Source: Nautilus pompilius (lineage: Eukaryota > Mollusca > Cephalopoda > Nautilida > Nautilidae). Taken from it: 64,000 nt of DNA. The translations under genes and the position numbers were made by a program. The notes beneath the pieces are model-generated. The model was not told where the DNA came from, did no database searches, and was given only the letters and a program-made list of their open reading frames with translations. Positions 1-13,298 of the stretch are shown piece after piece. The number at the start of each line of letters is the position of its first letter. Positions within the stretch are counted from its first letter, which is position 1. The stretch is from positions 1,686,501 through 1,750,500 of the forward strand of contig JACATO010000132.1 of assembly GCA_018389105.1 (NCBI GenBank). Reading direction: 5' to 3'.

Positions 1-1275
1 AGATGATGGAAAGCCTTTTTTGCTTATATTCCAATACTTTGATAGAAAATAACTAAAACAAATGTGTGGGTATCATGTTATGTATGTTCACAAAAGTCCA
101 TGTGTTAAGACCTATACTCGAAAATGTATACTTGTACTGTTATCGTCTTTTGCAATAAGGTAAACATATAACATATCAGTTAGTTTAAAAGATCAATCAA
201 TTTACCCATGTTTCAAAAATTTAACTAAGATGAAATAAAGAATTCAAATCAATAAAGCTAGCAGTTAAAATGACATGGGACCAGAAGCCTTGATTTCCCT
301 TTTGATCATAAAGTATGTTAATATAGTTAATTTTTTAAAAAATATTTTTTTGTTTTAATTATAGGCTATCTTACTTTTGTTCATAGATTAAAATACAGAA
401 CTGAGTTAATAATTTACAAAACATTGCCATACTTATTAAATAATCAGAAACTTCAAATGTTTCAAAAATCATTTTGCTGTTATGATGCTTCTTTCCAACC
501 TAAGGACATCTAAGCAATAGCTAGAAACTTAAATAAACAATCCTCTGTTCCTCAGTCTTTAAAAAAAAAAAAAAAACTGTTGTCCTTTGTTTTTCAGTGA
601 TTCTACCAATTATATCACTGTAAGCCAGCATCAGCAAACTAATTTCATCTAATCATCATTACATAGAGATTAATTACATTGTAGTGACTGCCTGATCAGT
701 CTAATTAACGACAATAATGAATGCTAAGTGAAAATACTTGTGTGTGTAGTACGGATTATTTGGTTACCTCCCCGCAGTATAATATATATATAGAGAGAGC
801 AACATTTTATCTCTTTTAAAAACAGTCAAAACCACAGTACAGATACAATACTAAAAGAGAAAAGAAAAGAAAAGAAAGTTTTATTTAAAAGAATTCTTAT
901 TGTGATTTTAACTGAAAAGAAATTTACATAAGCTAACTGACCTATGCAACTACTTTGTATAAATTAAAACAACTATATTCAACCAATTGAAGTGAGGGGG
1001 GAGGGTGTTTTAGGTTTAAAAAAATTTGAATTTAACATTCCCTTCATAAAAAGTTCATGATTGTAATCATGTTAAATATGCTTTTATTTAAAACATCTTT
1101 TGGAATTATCCTTTACTTCATGGAAAGTAGTTCCTTCATATAACAAACAATATTGCCATCAGCAAGTAGAAAATGCTAAAGATGGGACAGATGTGTTCAG
1201 GAAAGATATTTCTTGAAATATTATAAACTATGTTAATCTACCATATATTTGTTGAAAGTTCTATTTTCAGTTAAT
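1..1275. other. AT-rich noncoding DNA
   Basis: No open frame of note, no repeat family recognised. It contains A/T homopolymers, for example the A run near 560, and a short purine tract near 860-880. I see nothing else in it. Confidence 0.6.
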
Positions 1276-1404
1276 AACATTGTTGCTGTTGTTGTTGTTG
1301 CGTCACCTAAGGCGCCTGAGGATAGTCCTCAGTAGTGCTGTGGCTGCACGTGGAAGTCGAGAGAGTTCGTCGTAGGAGAGATCCAGCTGAACATTGTTGC
1401 TGTT
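1276..1404 (-). mobile_element. Short retroposon insertion (SINE or truncated non-LTR element) with 15-bp target-site duplication
   Basis: A perfect 15-bp direct repeat, AACATTGTTGCTGTT, lies at 1276-1290 and again at 1390-1404. It brackets a 99-bp block (1291-1389) that is far richer in G+C than its surroundings. On the plus strand the block begins with GTT repeats, so on the minus strand it ends in an (AAC)n tail, as expected of a 3' microsatellite tail of a SINE or a truncated LINE. The interior has a small hairpin, TGAGGA-TAG-TCCTCA, near 1318-1332, of the kind seen at 3' ends of some non-LTR elements. No clear pol III box was found, so 'SINE' rather than 'truncated LINE' is open. The intact duplication implies a fairly recent insertion. 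Confidence 0.72.
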
Positions 1405-4400
1405 ACATAGTACAAGCTAGAATTAATAAAATTAGAGAAATTTGAATAAATTATTTTAATTTACATATTATTAAAATTTAAATTACAAGATTTAAACATT
1501 GTACAAAAAATAAGTATTCTGAAATAGCCTTATCATATATAAACCTAATATAAAAAATGGAGAAGAAAATAGTTCAGGTTTGACTGACATCTGTGTGGTA
1601 TCCTTTGCTATAACTATGAGAGATATTAGTTGAATACAAACATGGAGCAGGTCAGATTCTAATCATTACCTAGAGAAGGGTTTCTTTTATGAAAAAATCT
1701 GATAAAAAAAAAAAAAACAGCTATTCATTCGTTAACTATATACAATATAAACTGGAGCCAGGTTACATGTCAAAGCTGAAAAAAACAACTAACTATAGCA
1801 ATGGATATATTTGTAAACAGACACCGAGAGAGCAGTAATCCCAGATATCTCAGCTTAAAGTGTATCTCCCTAAGACCTGTCAATTTCTTTGTTTTAATTT
1901 TTATTTAAACTATTGTTAACACCATAAATGGTTTTTAAAAATGTTTATTTTTTCCCTAATATATTTCTATTAAGGATATTTTTAAACAGTGTCATAGCTA
2001 ACAAAGTCAGCAGGACTCTCAAGATAGTTAATTAACTCATTACCAATTAATGGTGTGGTGCCTGCAACCAGAGGTTACAAAAACACTGGTTTTGTCTCAA
2101 ATACAAGTGTACATTTATTCTTTTGTAATGTCTGAAGAAGTTGCTTATGCAAGCGATTCGAAATCACATCAACAAATTAATTATTGATTTTAAATTATAC
2201 TGTTATTTTTTGAAGAATCATAATCCACTTTTATCTTTCAAAATCAAAGTTATGTGATATGAATGAGACAAGGATGCATGAATCCGCAGCAGTGATGAAG
2301 TCTGAGCCATTAATTGGGAAAGCTCAGACTCCCTTTATTACTGTTGTTATTTAATCTGGCACTTGATAAAACTAAAGAATATAATCTCAACCTCTTCATG
2401 CCCCAAAGTTTTGTGAAACATGTCTAGTAAGTAAATATCCAAATAATCAATAGACCAGGCAGATCACTCATTATTTGCCGTAATCATCACAATTTCATTC
2501 TGTTAACTATTCAAGACTCCAGCACATTTTTTCCAAAAATAAAAAAAACAACATAATAACAGTGCTAACAATAGAAAAGTAAATAATATAAACCCATAAT
2601 AAAAACTAGAAAATCAATTATGTAAAATTAACAGTTTTCCTAATGTAACTCTTTCCATTTTCTATTTTGGTTTGTTCCTTTTAACCCATCTCACACTAAT
2701 TAAAAACAAAAGGTTTAATTCTAGTGGTTAATATCAGAAAAAAGATAATTGCTATCATTTCTTTTATTCTTTAATTTACTATAAATTGAAAGTGCTATGT
2801 AGTGTATACAGTAATGTTTCTCCAGAAAAGCACAGTATTAGTTACTATTTACATAATTCATCCTTATCTGGGTACTTCAAATGAAAATGTACTAAGATGC
2901 TGAACTTATGATTTGTTTCTTAGCACTTAATTCACAAAAAATACCATTTTTAAAATTTTATTTTTTTGCTTACATCTAATGGGTTGCACTTTACTTATTG
3001 GGTGGTAAACAGTAGATATTTATTCTCTTTCACATATTAGGCAAACATTTTGTTCCCTTTTCCAAACTAATATATGCATATCTTTTTTTTTTTTTACCTT
3101 TTGTTTGTATCTTAGAAAATACTGTTCAGTAGGGTTTTAACAAATGTGTGTGAAAAGACGAGTGAACAGAAAATGTATTTATCCTTACTGGTCAAGACAG
3201 CAGAAACCGAATAAACAATGATATTAATGGTCGGTAGGAAACAAGTAAACAATGTAAAACAACAGAGATAATGAATAAAGAATGTAGAAATTACAGTAGG
3301 CCAGCTAAAACTGAATGTTCCTAACATAGTAAAACAAATATATTTAAGAAGAAAGATTACTTAAGATTACAACTGTGCTACTTCTAGCTAATTTGAGAGG
3401 CACATGAGAAATCCCTAGAAGCTTTTCTTTATTGCAAAGTAACACTATCGAAAGCAGTTTTAAGCTCACTCATCATGCTTGAATTGTTGACTGCACAAAG
3501 CAAATTACTACACAAATTCTGTTTCCAAGCTCAGTTAGTACAAATGTTCTTCAACATTTATAAATTATGCCCCTTGTTCATAGTTTCAGATACAAAAATG
3601 TGTAAACACCTTTTAAAAATTTTAAAGCTATCTTTAATGCCATAATCAATGCCTACCATATTCTATTCATATTATACTGTACCACTAAAACCTCATCTAA
3701 ATACTCTAAGCTAAAAACAGACTTTCTTAAACATGGCCCCATCTTGCCTCCCATTTAAAGTATATTTTGACAGCAAAAGTTCTCATATTTCAAGGAAAAG
3801 TTGCTTTGACAGAAATTGATCAATCTGATATACAAATATCTAACCCTGTTTATAAAGAGTCAGCCAGTTTATTATTTGAAAATCAGATCTTATCTCAGAA
3901 TCTTCATAATTGTCCTTGCATTTAATTTGCAAGGCTGGCTAGAAAACACAATTGACATGCTGATAATGAAACAATGTGCAATGAAGAAAATTCTATTCTG
4001 AATTAGATTTTAAATGGGTTTTCTTGAAGAATAGCTAATTAGTTTAACAATGCTTACAGATAATCAAAAATTAAGATTGCCCATATTGCTAGCATTTATT
4101 AGTAAAACAAAAATCACAGAAAATCAAAAATGTAAAATATAATGTACAAAAAGATAATCATTTAGCGTTTGCTTTTCATATCTTATTTATGAAGCAATAA
4201 TTAGACATTTGCTTTTGCTCACAGAATGTGGGCTAAAAGAATATCTGTATACTAAACTGTCTCTCCAAAATGCCACAAATATAAGTAGACAGAGAGAAGA
4301 CTTGCAGACCTCCTGGAAAAACTATGTCTGAGACAGGAGATGCAAAATAAGTAACACTGTAATATAGCAGCATTATCTTATCAATATGAGCATATTTTCA

Positions 4401-7400
4401 TTTATTTAAGGAAATTCAGTTTTCTAAGCATTTAGATCAATCAAGATTATTATTCCATGATACTAGCTCATAAAAAGACTGTCATAAAACCACAATGCAC
4501 TTTGTTTTAAACATAATTAAAGAAAGCTGGCAGAAACAAAACTGATGCATTGTATTAATTGGATTAGAGTAGTGTCTACATGCAAATTGGAAATTAAAAA
4601 AAAATGTCTTTTTAGATTTGAAAGTTTTCCACAAGAAAAAGCAAAATTAACTAGAACTAATTTCTATATAAATTTAAATGGTGAAAGAAGTTGCAATATT
4701 CAGAAAAAAATGAAATATTTTGAGCAAGATGCCATCACAATCAGTCATGACAACAGGGACACGTTGTAATCATCAAGGCAGCCAATTTATTAATATGAAT
4801 GAGTGAGACAAATATCTGACACAGATGTGTGTGTTGCAATAAAATTTGACGTGTGGGATTATCTTAATAGAGGTCACCAGCAATGGAAATAAAAAAAAAA
4901 TAAAAACAAAAACCATATAAAAACTATCTTGTCGCTATTTGACATTTTCATTTTAATACTTACGTTGAGCCCTGACACATCATATATGTAAAAGATCTTC
5001 ACCAACTACTATGTAAATTAAAAATCGAAAATGAATATTGTTAAGCCTTTAGATTTCATGGATGACTGGTAATGGCATTGACAGACAGTCAAGTATCATA
5101 GTGAGCAGGATGTCAGAAAAGTCCATTACCCCAGTAATCTAGCTCTGCTCTGTGTTTTCTAAGGTACTAAAAAAAAAAAAAAAAGAGACAGACAAACATG
5201 ACTCAATGCTTATATTCACAGTGACCATATTAACCAAACTTCCCTTTACAACTTAGCGATCTTGACAAAAAAAAAATAAAGATGACACTCTGTTATTCTG
5301 AACTCTAATCAATACATAGGTTTAAATTAGTCAATTCAGATTGTTCTTTAATTTATAAAAAAATAATGGATTAGAATATCGTTTATTTTTAACATTTTTC
5401 TTTCTTTACCATGTCAAACCCTTAATTCTTAAATAAATTATTCTTAAATGTCTCATTTAAAAAACATCCATAAAGTTAAAATCTATTTCTCAAACTTCAA
5501 ATACTATCCACAAACCTCTTTAACCATTCCAGCCACTCTAAAGTGCTCCTCCACTACACAGGTTATGTCAACTTGTTTTCCTTAATTTTGCTGTTGTTAA
5601 TTGCCAGAAGAAAAGCTGCACAGTCCACTTGAAAGTACTGTGAATAAAACACGCAGCACTTTGACCTGAAAACGTGATCTGAAGTAAACTGCTGAACAGA
5701 TTTCTTGAGGGAGAATTGGGTGTAAATATTCTTGTTATTTTTTATTCTATTCTTCAGATGTCTATAAAAACACACCATACTTGACTGTATGCTAACAAAC
5801 TATAGTATGCATGACTTTAATCTCACACATACAAAGAGTAAACCATCCTGAGCAACCACATTATGTCATACAATTACATACATATATAAATATGATGTTC
5901 ACAATACTGTTCATAATTATGAAGCCATAATTTCAGTTGATACTAACTACAAATACATTTCAAACAAAGTACATTAAGTTTCTTTTTAAAATATGTTTGT
6001 ATTATTTAAAAATTCTGCATCATTCATATGCATGTCTCAACACTCTCTGGATTCTACTCTAGAAGATTAGAGTCATTAATCATCATGTATGACATTAGCA
6101 ATTAGTGAACTCTTAATAACCACAGCTAAAGTCTGAAAAATATTTTACATTGCAATGCAATCAAATCTACAATTATCTTAATATAATTAGAAGGCAAAAA
6201 TTGTGAGCCTTTGAACAAAGTGCATTAAATCATTCACTGATTGTTGCTAATAAGATAATGAGACATACTTTTTTTCTGGTTTATCTCTACCATACAACAT
6301 GGCAAACAACATCAGAGGTTGAGAATAGTTTAGCTATTAAATAGCAAACAACTTCTTTGATATAGGTAGATAAAAGTTATATTTTAAAATATTCAATACT
6401 CTTATGCAATGTATTGCTTGAAAATTTTGTTAGCCCAATAAAAGCTTATTTTTCCATGGATGTTTACTGACTAATAGCTGTTCCCTGTCAAAAAGGTTCA
6501 TTTGATAACAAAATAGCCATTAAAATTCCAAGATAGCAGAACAAATTCGTGTGTTGACAGGCTGCTAGAATCTATGAAACAGCATATTAAAACAATATTA
6601 AAATTCTGGGCTATCCGGATATGGACTTAAAAAACAAATGTTGAATGGTTTAGAAGCTGCTGAGGTCAAGTATAGTATAATCAGTGCAAAAAGCAAAAAA
6701 GTTTTATTTTCAGTTCACAGACTGACAACATATATTAAGATCATGGTCATGTGCTTAAACCTGACTTAAAATTTTTCCTTTAACAATTTCAAAGAAATAT
6801 AACCAGCAGTGACTAAGAAAGAAAGAGCTGCTGCTAAATAATTGCATAGTTTATAATTAGTTTACCCAACTAAGATTTAAATTCATGATCCTACAATATG
6901 TTCTCAATATGAAGTTGCAACTATAAACATTTCTTTTTGTTTACTGTATTGCCAAACTTTTTTTTCTTCTTTAAAACGAAATATGATTTTTGAGTCATAA
7001 TTATTTTACCACTTGTATAATTTTGTTTAATAATTTATATACCTAAGGTCATTCTAACAGTAGAATGCAGTTAGTTAAAAAGATTAAATGAAAATAATAT
7101 TACTATAAAATATTACTATTAAGGTATTTCCACAAATTCTGCATTAAAAAATCCTAAGAGATAGTTATTTTTTTTCTATTTCACTCTTGAGATTCTTCAT
7201 TTCTGTTTCTAATTAGAAAACATCGAAAATACAACACCACCATACAGACTTCGTTGTAGCAAAATGTCGTTCTATTTTCTTGTAAAGTGGCATAAATACT
7301 GATTTAAAATTTTTTCTTTTAAATTTCACCAACAGACGACATATAGCTTTACTTTATTTCTCTCATCAGTTAACCAAATGCAATATTTTAAAAATACTGC

Positions 7401-7860
7401 AGAGATATATTTGAAGACGGCTTCATGTTATATACAAGTAACTTTAATAACTGTCTTTGTACAGATTCCTGCCATAATAATGTGAACATTGTAAGCTTTG
7501 CCACACACACACACACTCTCTCTCACTGCAATGTATGTACAATAACTGTTTGAATGAAAAGTGATTTTCAGTATTTGGTAGGAGTCCCTATACATAAAAT
7601 CTATCAGATTTCACTGGTCAACAAGTATTTTTCATCAAGCATATAAGGTGTACTTAGTGTAGTTTTTAATGCTGATTTCAAATATACAATTAGATTTTGA
7701 CATCACGTACAGTTTTCAAGATGAGAAAGTTTTTTGGTTTTAGCTCATGCATTATATAGAAATTCCAATTAATGACATGTATGCATGTATTTCATTTACA
7801 TCATGGAAACATACCTTTAAAATAAACTACATTATTCATTGTTGCATAGTTCAGATGCAA
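1405..7860. other. AT-rich noncoding DNA
   Basis: Only short chance frames (60-75 codons) without family resemblance. It contains poly-A/T runs near 1710, 3090 and 5175, and a CA/CT microsatellite at 7502-7527. No mobile element, RNA gene or regulatory site could be supported by reading. Confidence 0.55.
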
Positions 7861-7973
7861 TATTTCATCATCTTAAATTAGCCAATCAAGTTTTGTCTGA
7901 TGAAATAGGTATTTCAACATCTCAAATTGTCCAGTCATAATTGGTCTGATGAAATATTTCATCATCTCAAATT
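7861..7973. repeat. Tandem repeat of 45-49 bp, about 2.4 copies, with nested palindrome
   Basis: Copy 1 is 7861-7909, copy 2 is 7910-7954 and a partial copy 3 is 7955-7973. Each starts TATTTCAWCATCT and contains GTCTGATGAAAT near its end. At the copy 2/3 junction the sequence GATGAAATATTTCATC (7948-7963) is a perfect 16-bp palindrome. The array ends about 55 bp before the first ATG of the broken gene at 8029, so it may be the promoter or terminal part of that repeat-like gene. Confidence 0.8.
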
Positions 7974-8028
7974 CAATATAAGTATAACCGTTTGTATCTA
8001 TTTCCTTACTTGTTTTACAGTGTTAACA

Positions 8029-9043
8029 ATGTCAAGACAGTGTAGAAATCCTCCTGATGTGTTTTGTTATGTCTGTGGACAATTTATTGTGAAAGCTCAA
8101 AAACGTACAACAACACCAGAGATCAAGAAGATTTATAAGCTATAGATGTATTTTTTTTAAAAGCTGTACTTCTCCATAATGGTAATTTGAAGCCCTCCAT
8201 TCCTATTGCACACTCCTTCATCTTCATGAATCATATGAGAATATGGAACATTTACTTCATGCCATTGCCTATGAAAGATACTCATGGAAAATATGTGGAG
8301 ATTTAAAAGTCATTGGAATGTTAATGGGAATGCAGTCAGGTTTCACAAAATACTGTCGTTTCTTGTGTCTATGGGATAGTCGGGCAACTGACAGACATTA
8401 TTCGGAATCAAACTGGCAGACAAGAACATCATACCAGCCAGGACTGTCTAGTATCAAGAATACACCTCTTGTAGATCCATGTAATGTCCTATTGCTTCCT
8501 TTGCACATAAAGCTTGGACTGATGAAACAGTTTGTAAAAACACTAGGGAAGAGAAATGCAAGAGGGTTTGAGTATATTGTAGAAAAGTTTCCCAAAATCA
8601 CACAGGCGAAGTTGAAAGAGGGTATCTTTGTCGGACCCCAAATTAGAGAAGTACTCAAAGATGTCAACTTCAAGACAACAGTGGATGTACTGGAACTGCC
8701 TGCCTGGAATGCTTTCAATTGGATCTGTGAGAATTTCTTGGGCAACAAGAAGGCAATGGACTACAAAGATGGCATCGAGAATCTTCTGAAATGTTACTCA
8801 GCAATGGGTTGTTACATGTCACTGAAAGTTCACTTCTCGGACTCCCATCTGGATTTCTTAGCATATAACCTTGGAGCAGTGTCTGATGAACATGGTGAAA
8901 GATTTCACCAGGACATTAGTGCTATGGAGAAACGGTACCAAGGCTTCTGGAATGACAGTATGCTGGCTGACTACTGCTGGACACTTTACCATGATCAACC
9001 AGATCAGGAACACCGCAGGAAATCCAAATCACAATGTTTCTAA
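8029..9043 (+). pseudogene. Broken, internally deleted copy of an uncharacterised multi-copy invertebrate protein family
   Basis: The function is unknown. The first piece (8029-8145, about 38 codons) has a cysteine-rich start, CRNPPDVFCYVCG, that looks like half of a zinc-binding knuckle. After a stop, a second piece restarts in another frame near 8165 (LLHNGN, then PSIPIAHS) and shifts once more near 8216-8220. The open frame 8243-9043 (266 codons) is then continuous. It carries the family's most recognisable segments, FLCLWDSRA, PLHIKLGLMKQFVK, GPQIREVL, GERFHQD and ADYCW, and ends naturally. From memory of the family, full-length members are about twice this size. The segment between the N-terminal knuckle and LLHNGN is missing here, which implies a large internal deletion. 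I know this family as many near-copies in arthropod and cnidarian genomes, so it behaves like a transposon-borne gene, but no terminal repeats are evident. The long intact 3' frame suggests either recent decay or a surviving truncated product. Confidence 0.75.
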
Positions 9044-9129
9044 CTCTGTTGTTCTAACTTTGTCTGTTTTGTCTGACCCATTTTTTGTGTATTCACTCTT
9101 TGTAGAATGATAGTGATGATTTTTAACTC

Positions 9130-9135
9130 AATAAA
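9130..9135 (+). promoter_or_regulatory. Candidate polyadenylation signal AATAAA
   Basis: It lies 87 bp after the stop codon of the broken family copy at 8029-9043 and in the same orientation. No A-rich tract marks a retrocopy end after it. In DNA this AT-rich the hexamer occurs often by chance, so position is the only support. Confidence 0.35.
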
Positions 9136-9594
9136 CTCATTTACTTTCTAAAAATAATATGTCCTTATTTATTACGTTAATGATTTCATATATACAAATA
9201 TGTAAATATTTGCATGTATCTACTGAAAAACTGATACGTGCTGTATACAAATGGAGTGAAATTTTGAAATCAGCATGAAAAATTAGTCTAAAAAAGTTGG
9301 TTTGCATTCATAATGAGTATAATACATTTAATTTTGTTGACCAGTGTTATCAATGGTAGACTGAGATTGGTCTTGACAATTTGGCATTTAATTATCTATC
9401 GAAATGCTCTGATAAATACTGAATAGGGTTAATATCCAGAATGTGTGGTTCAGGGAAATAATTGTAGTCAAATAGAAACTAAACTGTTAGTTTAAGCACT
9501 CCCACCATCTTGTTGGGAGAAGTAATTAAAGAAACTATATTTTGGCATGCTCTAATGATGCTGATTTGTAGTAATCACTTTTGGGAGAGAAGTG

Positions 9595-9720
9595 GGTGAA
9601 AATAGTGAGTTGCTGCAGTTGGTCTTGAACCTGTGATTTGTTGGTTGCCATGTCTTTTTTGGACCTAAACTTCAGCCCACTTCACCTCCATGAAATATAG
9701 GGTTCTCCAGACAGTTCTAC
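9595..9720 (-). mobile_element. tRNA-derived SINE-like repeat, copy 1
   Basis: Read on the minus strand, this stretch contains GGTTCAAGACC, a good match to the pol III B box (GGTTCRANNCC). The roughly 30 bases around it (ACCAACAA, then ACAGGTTCAAGACCAACT) recur almost unchanged at about 42573-42602. The stretch has higher complexity and GC than its flanks. Element ends and target-site duplications were not resolved, so the limits are approximate. Confidence 0.55.
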
Positions 9721-12096
9721 TAATAAGGTGATGGGAAAACTCAAACAAACATCCTGTTAGTATAAATGATACAATACCAATAACTTTCCAATCTCAGCTG
9801 TAATCAACTCTGTGTTCTGCAAAATGTAGAGATTCTGGGTTTATGGCATATTGTTTCAACTTCTAGCAGGGCATGGTACTTACAATTGAGTGTTCTGAAG
9901 AGTGTGTTCCAGAAATATCACTGTCTGAACATAGACCCAGCAATGAATGCAAGATCTTTTAACCAATATACCAAATCTCCACCCCCCACCATTGCTCTTA
10001 ATTTTCCATGCTTCACAGTTTACACAATTGCTTAAAATAGCTTCATCAAATTTTCTCCAAACCAATGTACATCCAGCAGTAAATTCATGAAAGTTTAACT
10101 CATCTACCAATACAAATTTTTCACCAGGCAAGATGACAACCTTTATTTACTTCCATCACCAATGGTTTTCATCAACCAAACATTCCAGTACATCCCTGTC
10201 AATGCAGGAACCATTCCATAATAGGGATTTTGATGATACAAAAGTTGAAAGAAATTGTTGGTACTCCCCTAAACAAATTAGTCAATGTGCAACAACCACA
10301 TGTGACAAAACTTTTGGTTTTACCATATTTTTTTTCCATTTTATCATAAATAACAGGAGTCAAATTGCAATTTATTTATAAGGCATTTGTATTTTCATTA
10401 TGCTTTTGCATAAAACCAACTCTTAAAAATGTTTAAGTAAATTAAGATATAAATAACTTATTAAAAGTAAACTGACTGGGACAGGATGGAGAAATGAAAA
10501 GATGAACAATTTAAGAGTACAATATTGTTGACAAAGAACAATATTTCCTCAAAATCTGCAACTAATCCCAATCTAACCTAAATTCTACTTTTATATGAAA
10601 CTCTAAGATTCTATTATAACATTTGCCTCAATTTTTGTTTGTTTGTTTTATCTTTTTTTCTCCTTCAAACTAGCACAGCAATAGAATTATTGTCATCATC
10701 AAAATATCAGGATGCAATGTCTAGTAGCTTATATGCAATTTTATCTTAGTGTATATCATTTAATAAATAAACAAACAATTTTAAAAATACCTTAGACAAA
10801 GAGAAATAAAGAAAAAAACCACCAACATGGTTTGGGAGTCTACAGACTTGTCCACCCCGTCTAGATACAGAATAATTTATACACCAAATATATGTTCCAC
10901 TGACCAATGTTTTAGGAGGTTTGGTAGGCAAACTAATATGGCTAATTCCCAGCTGCATTTCTTCATATTAACCACCCTCCCCAAAACAAGAAAAGAAATA
11001 GTAGTTGGATATGTAAAATCCATGGCTGTACATCTCTGTTTACTAAAAGCAACAGGAAGTTAATAGTTAAGCTTAGTTGATCTTGAGCAAAGTGCCAGAA
11101 CACAGTTTCTTATAATACAAGTAAAACAGGCAATATTTTATTTACTTTCATTTTTTAAAAAAAGTATACAGAGTAACGACAACATGAAAATCATAGACAA
11201 GAAAATATAAAACATTATTACCCATCTGTTAACTTACAATTATGCTGCAAGACAGCTTGTGTAGAGCAACACACACTGAAATATCTCTCTACAATTACAA
11301 GAATAAGTCACTTGATAGTCCTTTCATCTAAAACTTTGCTCATAATAAAGTAACACAGTAAATAAGAAAGTGCAATAATGTTATAATCACAGAATCTTAC
11401 ATTGTGGAAATCACAATACCAAATTTTTTTCATCTTACAAGTCTAAATAGCAGAACAAAGTGGCTACAAAACTATCAAAGATACAAAGAACAATTCAAGA
11501 TGCATGTTATAAAAACAACAAACTAGCTAGCTAGCTAGCTATCTTGAATCAAAGGAATTTCAAACTGGTGAAATAAAACAACTTGTCTTCGATAGATGAT
11601 GTTAATGTTTATATTTTAAAAAAATTGCTTAGTTGTGGCAGCAATGTGCAGCTATCAAGGTGATAGCTAAGCTCTCTACACCATTATTCATAATAAACCA
11701 ATGTATCTAACTTTATTTAACATCAGATTTGTATTTTTAAATATTTACTAATATTGCATAGTTTGCTTATAATACATGCTTTAAAATCTTAATATTTCCA
11801 TTGGTAATGATTTGTGTCTAATTTTATATCATGTGGTTTAATAGGATGTTTCACTTGTTGCTGATATGATTGAGTCATTTTAAGGTAACAAAAGATTTGT
11901 TTTCAGTTTAATGTCGTGTATATTCATTTAGTTTTTGATATCATCTAATATGTTAATGAGAAAAATGTTTTAAAAAATTAGTCATATTTAGTGCAATACT
12001 AAGAAATTACAATCATCATTACTAACAGTTTTTCCACAGTTACCATGAGTAATCATTAAATGCATAACATAACAAAGAAAAAATTCTCTCTAAGTA
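9721..12096. other. Noncoding DNA
   Basis: Short frames near 9880-10381 and 10746-11063 show no family features and overlap one another on opposite strands. A TAGC tetranucleotide array lies at 11522-11541. Otherwise nothing was recognised. Confidence 0.5.
11522..11541. repeat. (CTAG)n / (TAGC)n microsatellite
   Basis: About five self-complementary CTAG units in a row, read directly from the sequence. Confidence 0.8.
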
Positions 12097-12121
12097 TTAG
12101 GTTGTTACAAAAGTTTTGTTG
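12097..12121 (+). repeat. mariner left terminal inverted repeat
   Basis: Begins TTAGGTTG and pairs with the right end at 13299-13323. The two differ at about two positions in the first 23. It lies beyond the 3' end of the minus-strand transposase. Confidence 0.85.
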
Positions 12122-12175
12122 TTTTTTTTTTACTGCAACAATGAGACTTCATATTGTTGCTGAATGTGACATTTA

Positions 12176-13133
12176 TTAATCAAAGTAAGTTCCATTATAA
12201 TCAATAAACTTCTGCCAATGAGTTACAAGTGCGTTTATACCATTTTGAAAAAAATCTGGATTTCTGGAGTCAATAAACTGTTGGAAGGATTGCTTATGGA
12301 GGAAGCTGTTTGAAAAGGTGGTAGTCTGCGTGAGAAAGGTTTGGTGAATAGGCTGGATGAGGGAGAACTTCGTACCCCAACCTTTTCAGTTTCTGAAGAG
12401 TCACTTTTGCAACATGAGGACGAGCACTGATGTGAAGCAGGATTGGGCCTCTTTGATTCACCAATGCCAGCTGTCATTGGAAGAGTTTCTGATGAACAAG
12501 GTTTAATTCATGACAGTATCTTCCAGCTGTGATGGTTTTGCCAGGTTGCAAGAAATTATAGTGGATGACATCATTTTCAGTCCACCAGACATGACCATGA
12601 CCTTCTTTGAGTGGAAGCTGGGTTTTGGAATGTGGTTAGATGGCTTATCTCTGTCGAGCCACTGCACTGATCATTTGCGATTGTCGTAATGATTCGGTCA
12701 AGAAATGGGGTCACTTTTTCTTTCTTATGACAAGCGAAGGGCAGATCTCCAATCGACGGTTTTGTTGTTGTTCATTCAACCCATGAGGCATCCACTTGTC
12801 AAGCCTTTTGACCTTGCCAATTGCATCAAGATGCCGGGAAACAGTTGCAATGTTTACATCACGCTCTCCAGCAATTTCTCTCAATGTTTTTCTAGGATTG
12901 GCTTCAACCGAAACTTTCAGAAGGTAGTCATCACAGCTGGAAAGATGTTTGCTATGTTTCTCATCTTTGAGGCTCACATCACCTGATTGAAATTTTGCAA
13001 ACCATCGTTGTACTCTGCACTCATTTGCTGTATGCTCGCCCCATGCTTGCTTAATGTTACGAGTTGCCTCGCTCACTCTGTGGCTTAGTTTGAACTGGTG
13101 AAGCAAAATGGCATGAGAAACTTTTCTATCCAT
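12176..13133 (-). pseudogene. mariner transposase, catalytically dead
   Basis: The start ATG is at 13133-13131 and the first frame runs 140 codons to about 12711. This part holds the N-terminal paired helix-turn-helix DNA-binding region and the linker motif WMPHGL followed by NRRLEIC, all typical of mariner. After a frameshift near 12720, the catalytic domain is recognisable in pieces in other frames, ending near 12176 with a TTTGATTAA-type terminus. The family uses a DD34D triad. Here the block that should carry the first Asp has been deleted near 12690. The second position reads LLHISARPH with Ile instead of Asp. The third Asp (HADYH) survives. With two of three catalytic residues lost plus frameshifts, it cannot transpose itself. 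It would have cut and pasted DNA at TA sites in the nucleus. Confidence 0.9.
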
Positions 13134-13298
13134 GCTTCACTCAGAACCCTGAAATAAATATCCATTTTATGGTTTTTAAAAAGGTAGGTTTTTCATAACG
13201 CATGCCAAATCACATGCTACAAAACGATATATAGTTTATCTACATACACCTTCACAAGCATGCAAAAAATGAACCCCAAATTAACATAATATAAAAAC

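Noticed and set aside
8398-8748. 116-codon minus-strand open frame
   Set aside because: It lies antisense to the recognisable family copy at 8243-9043; the plus-strand frame carries the conserved motifs.
12235-12477. 80-codon minus-strand frame
   Set aside because: Wrong frame of the mariner catalytic domain; the transposase motifs read in the neighbouring frame.
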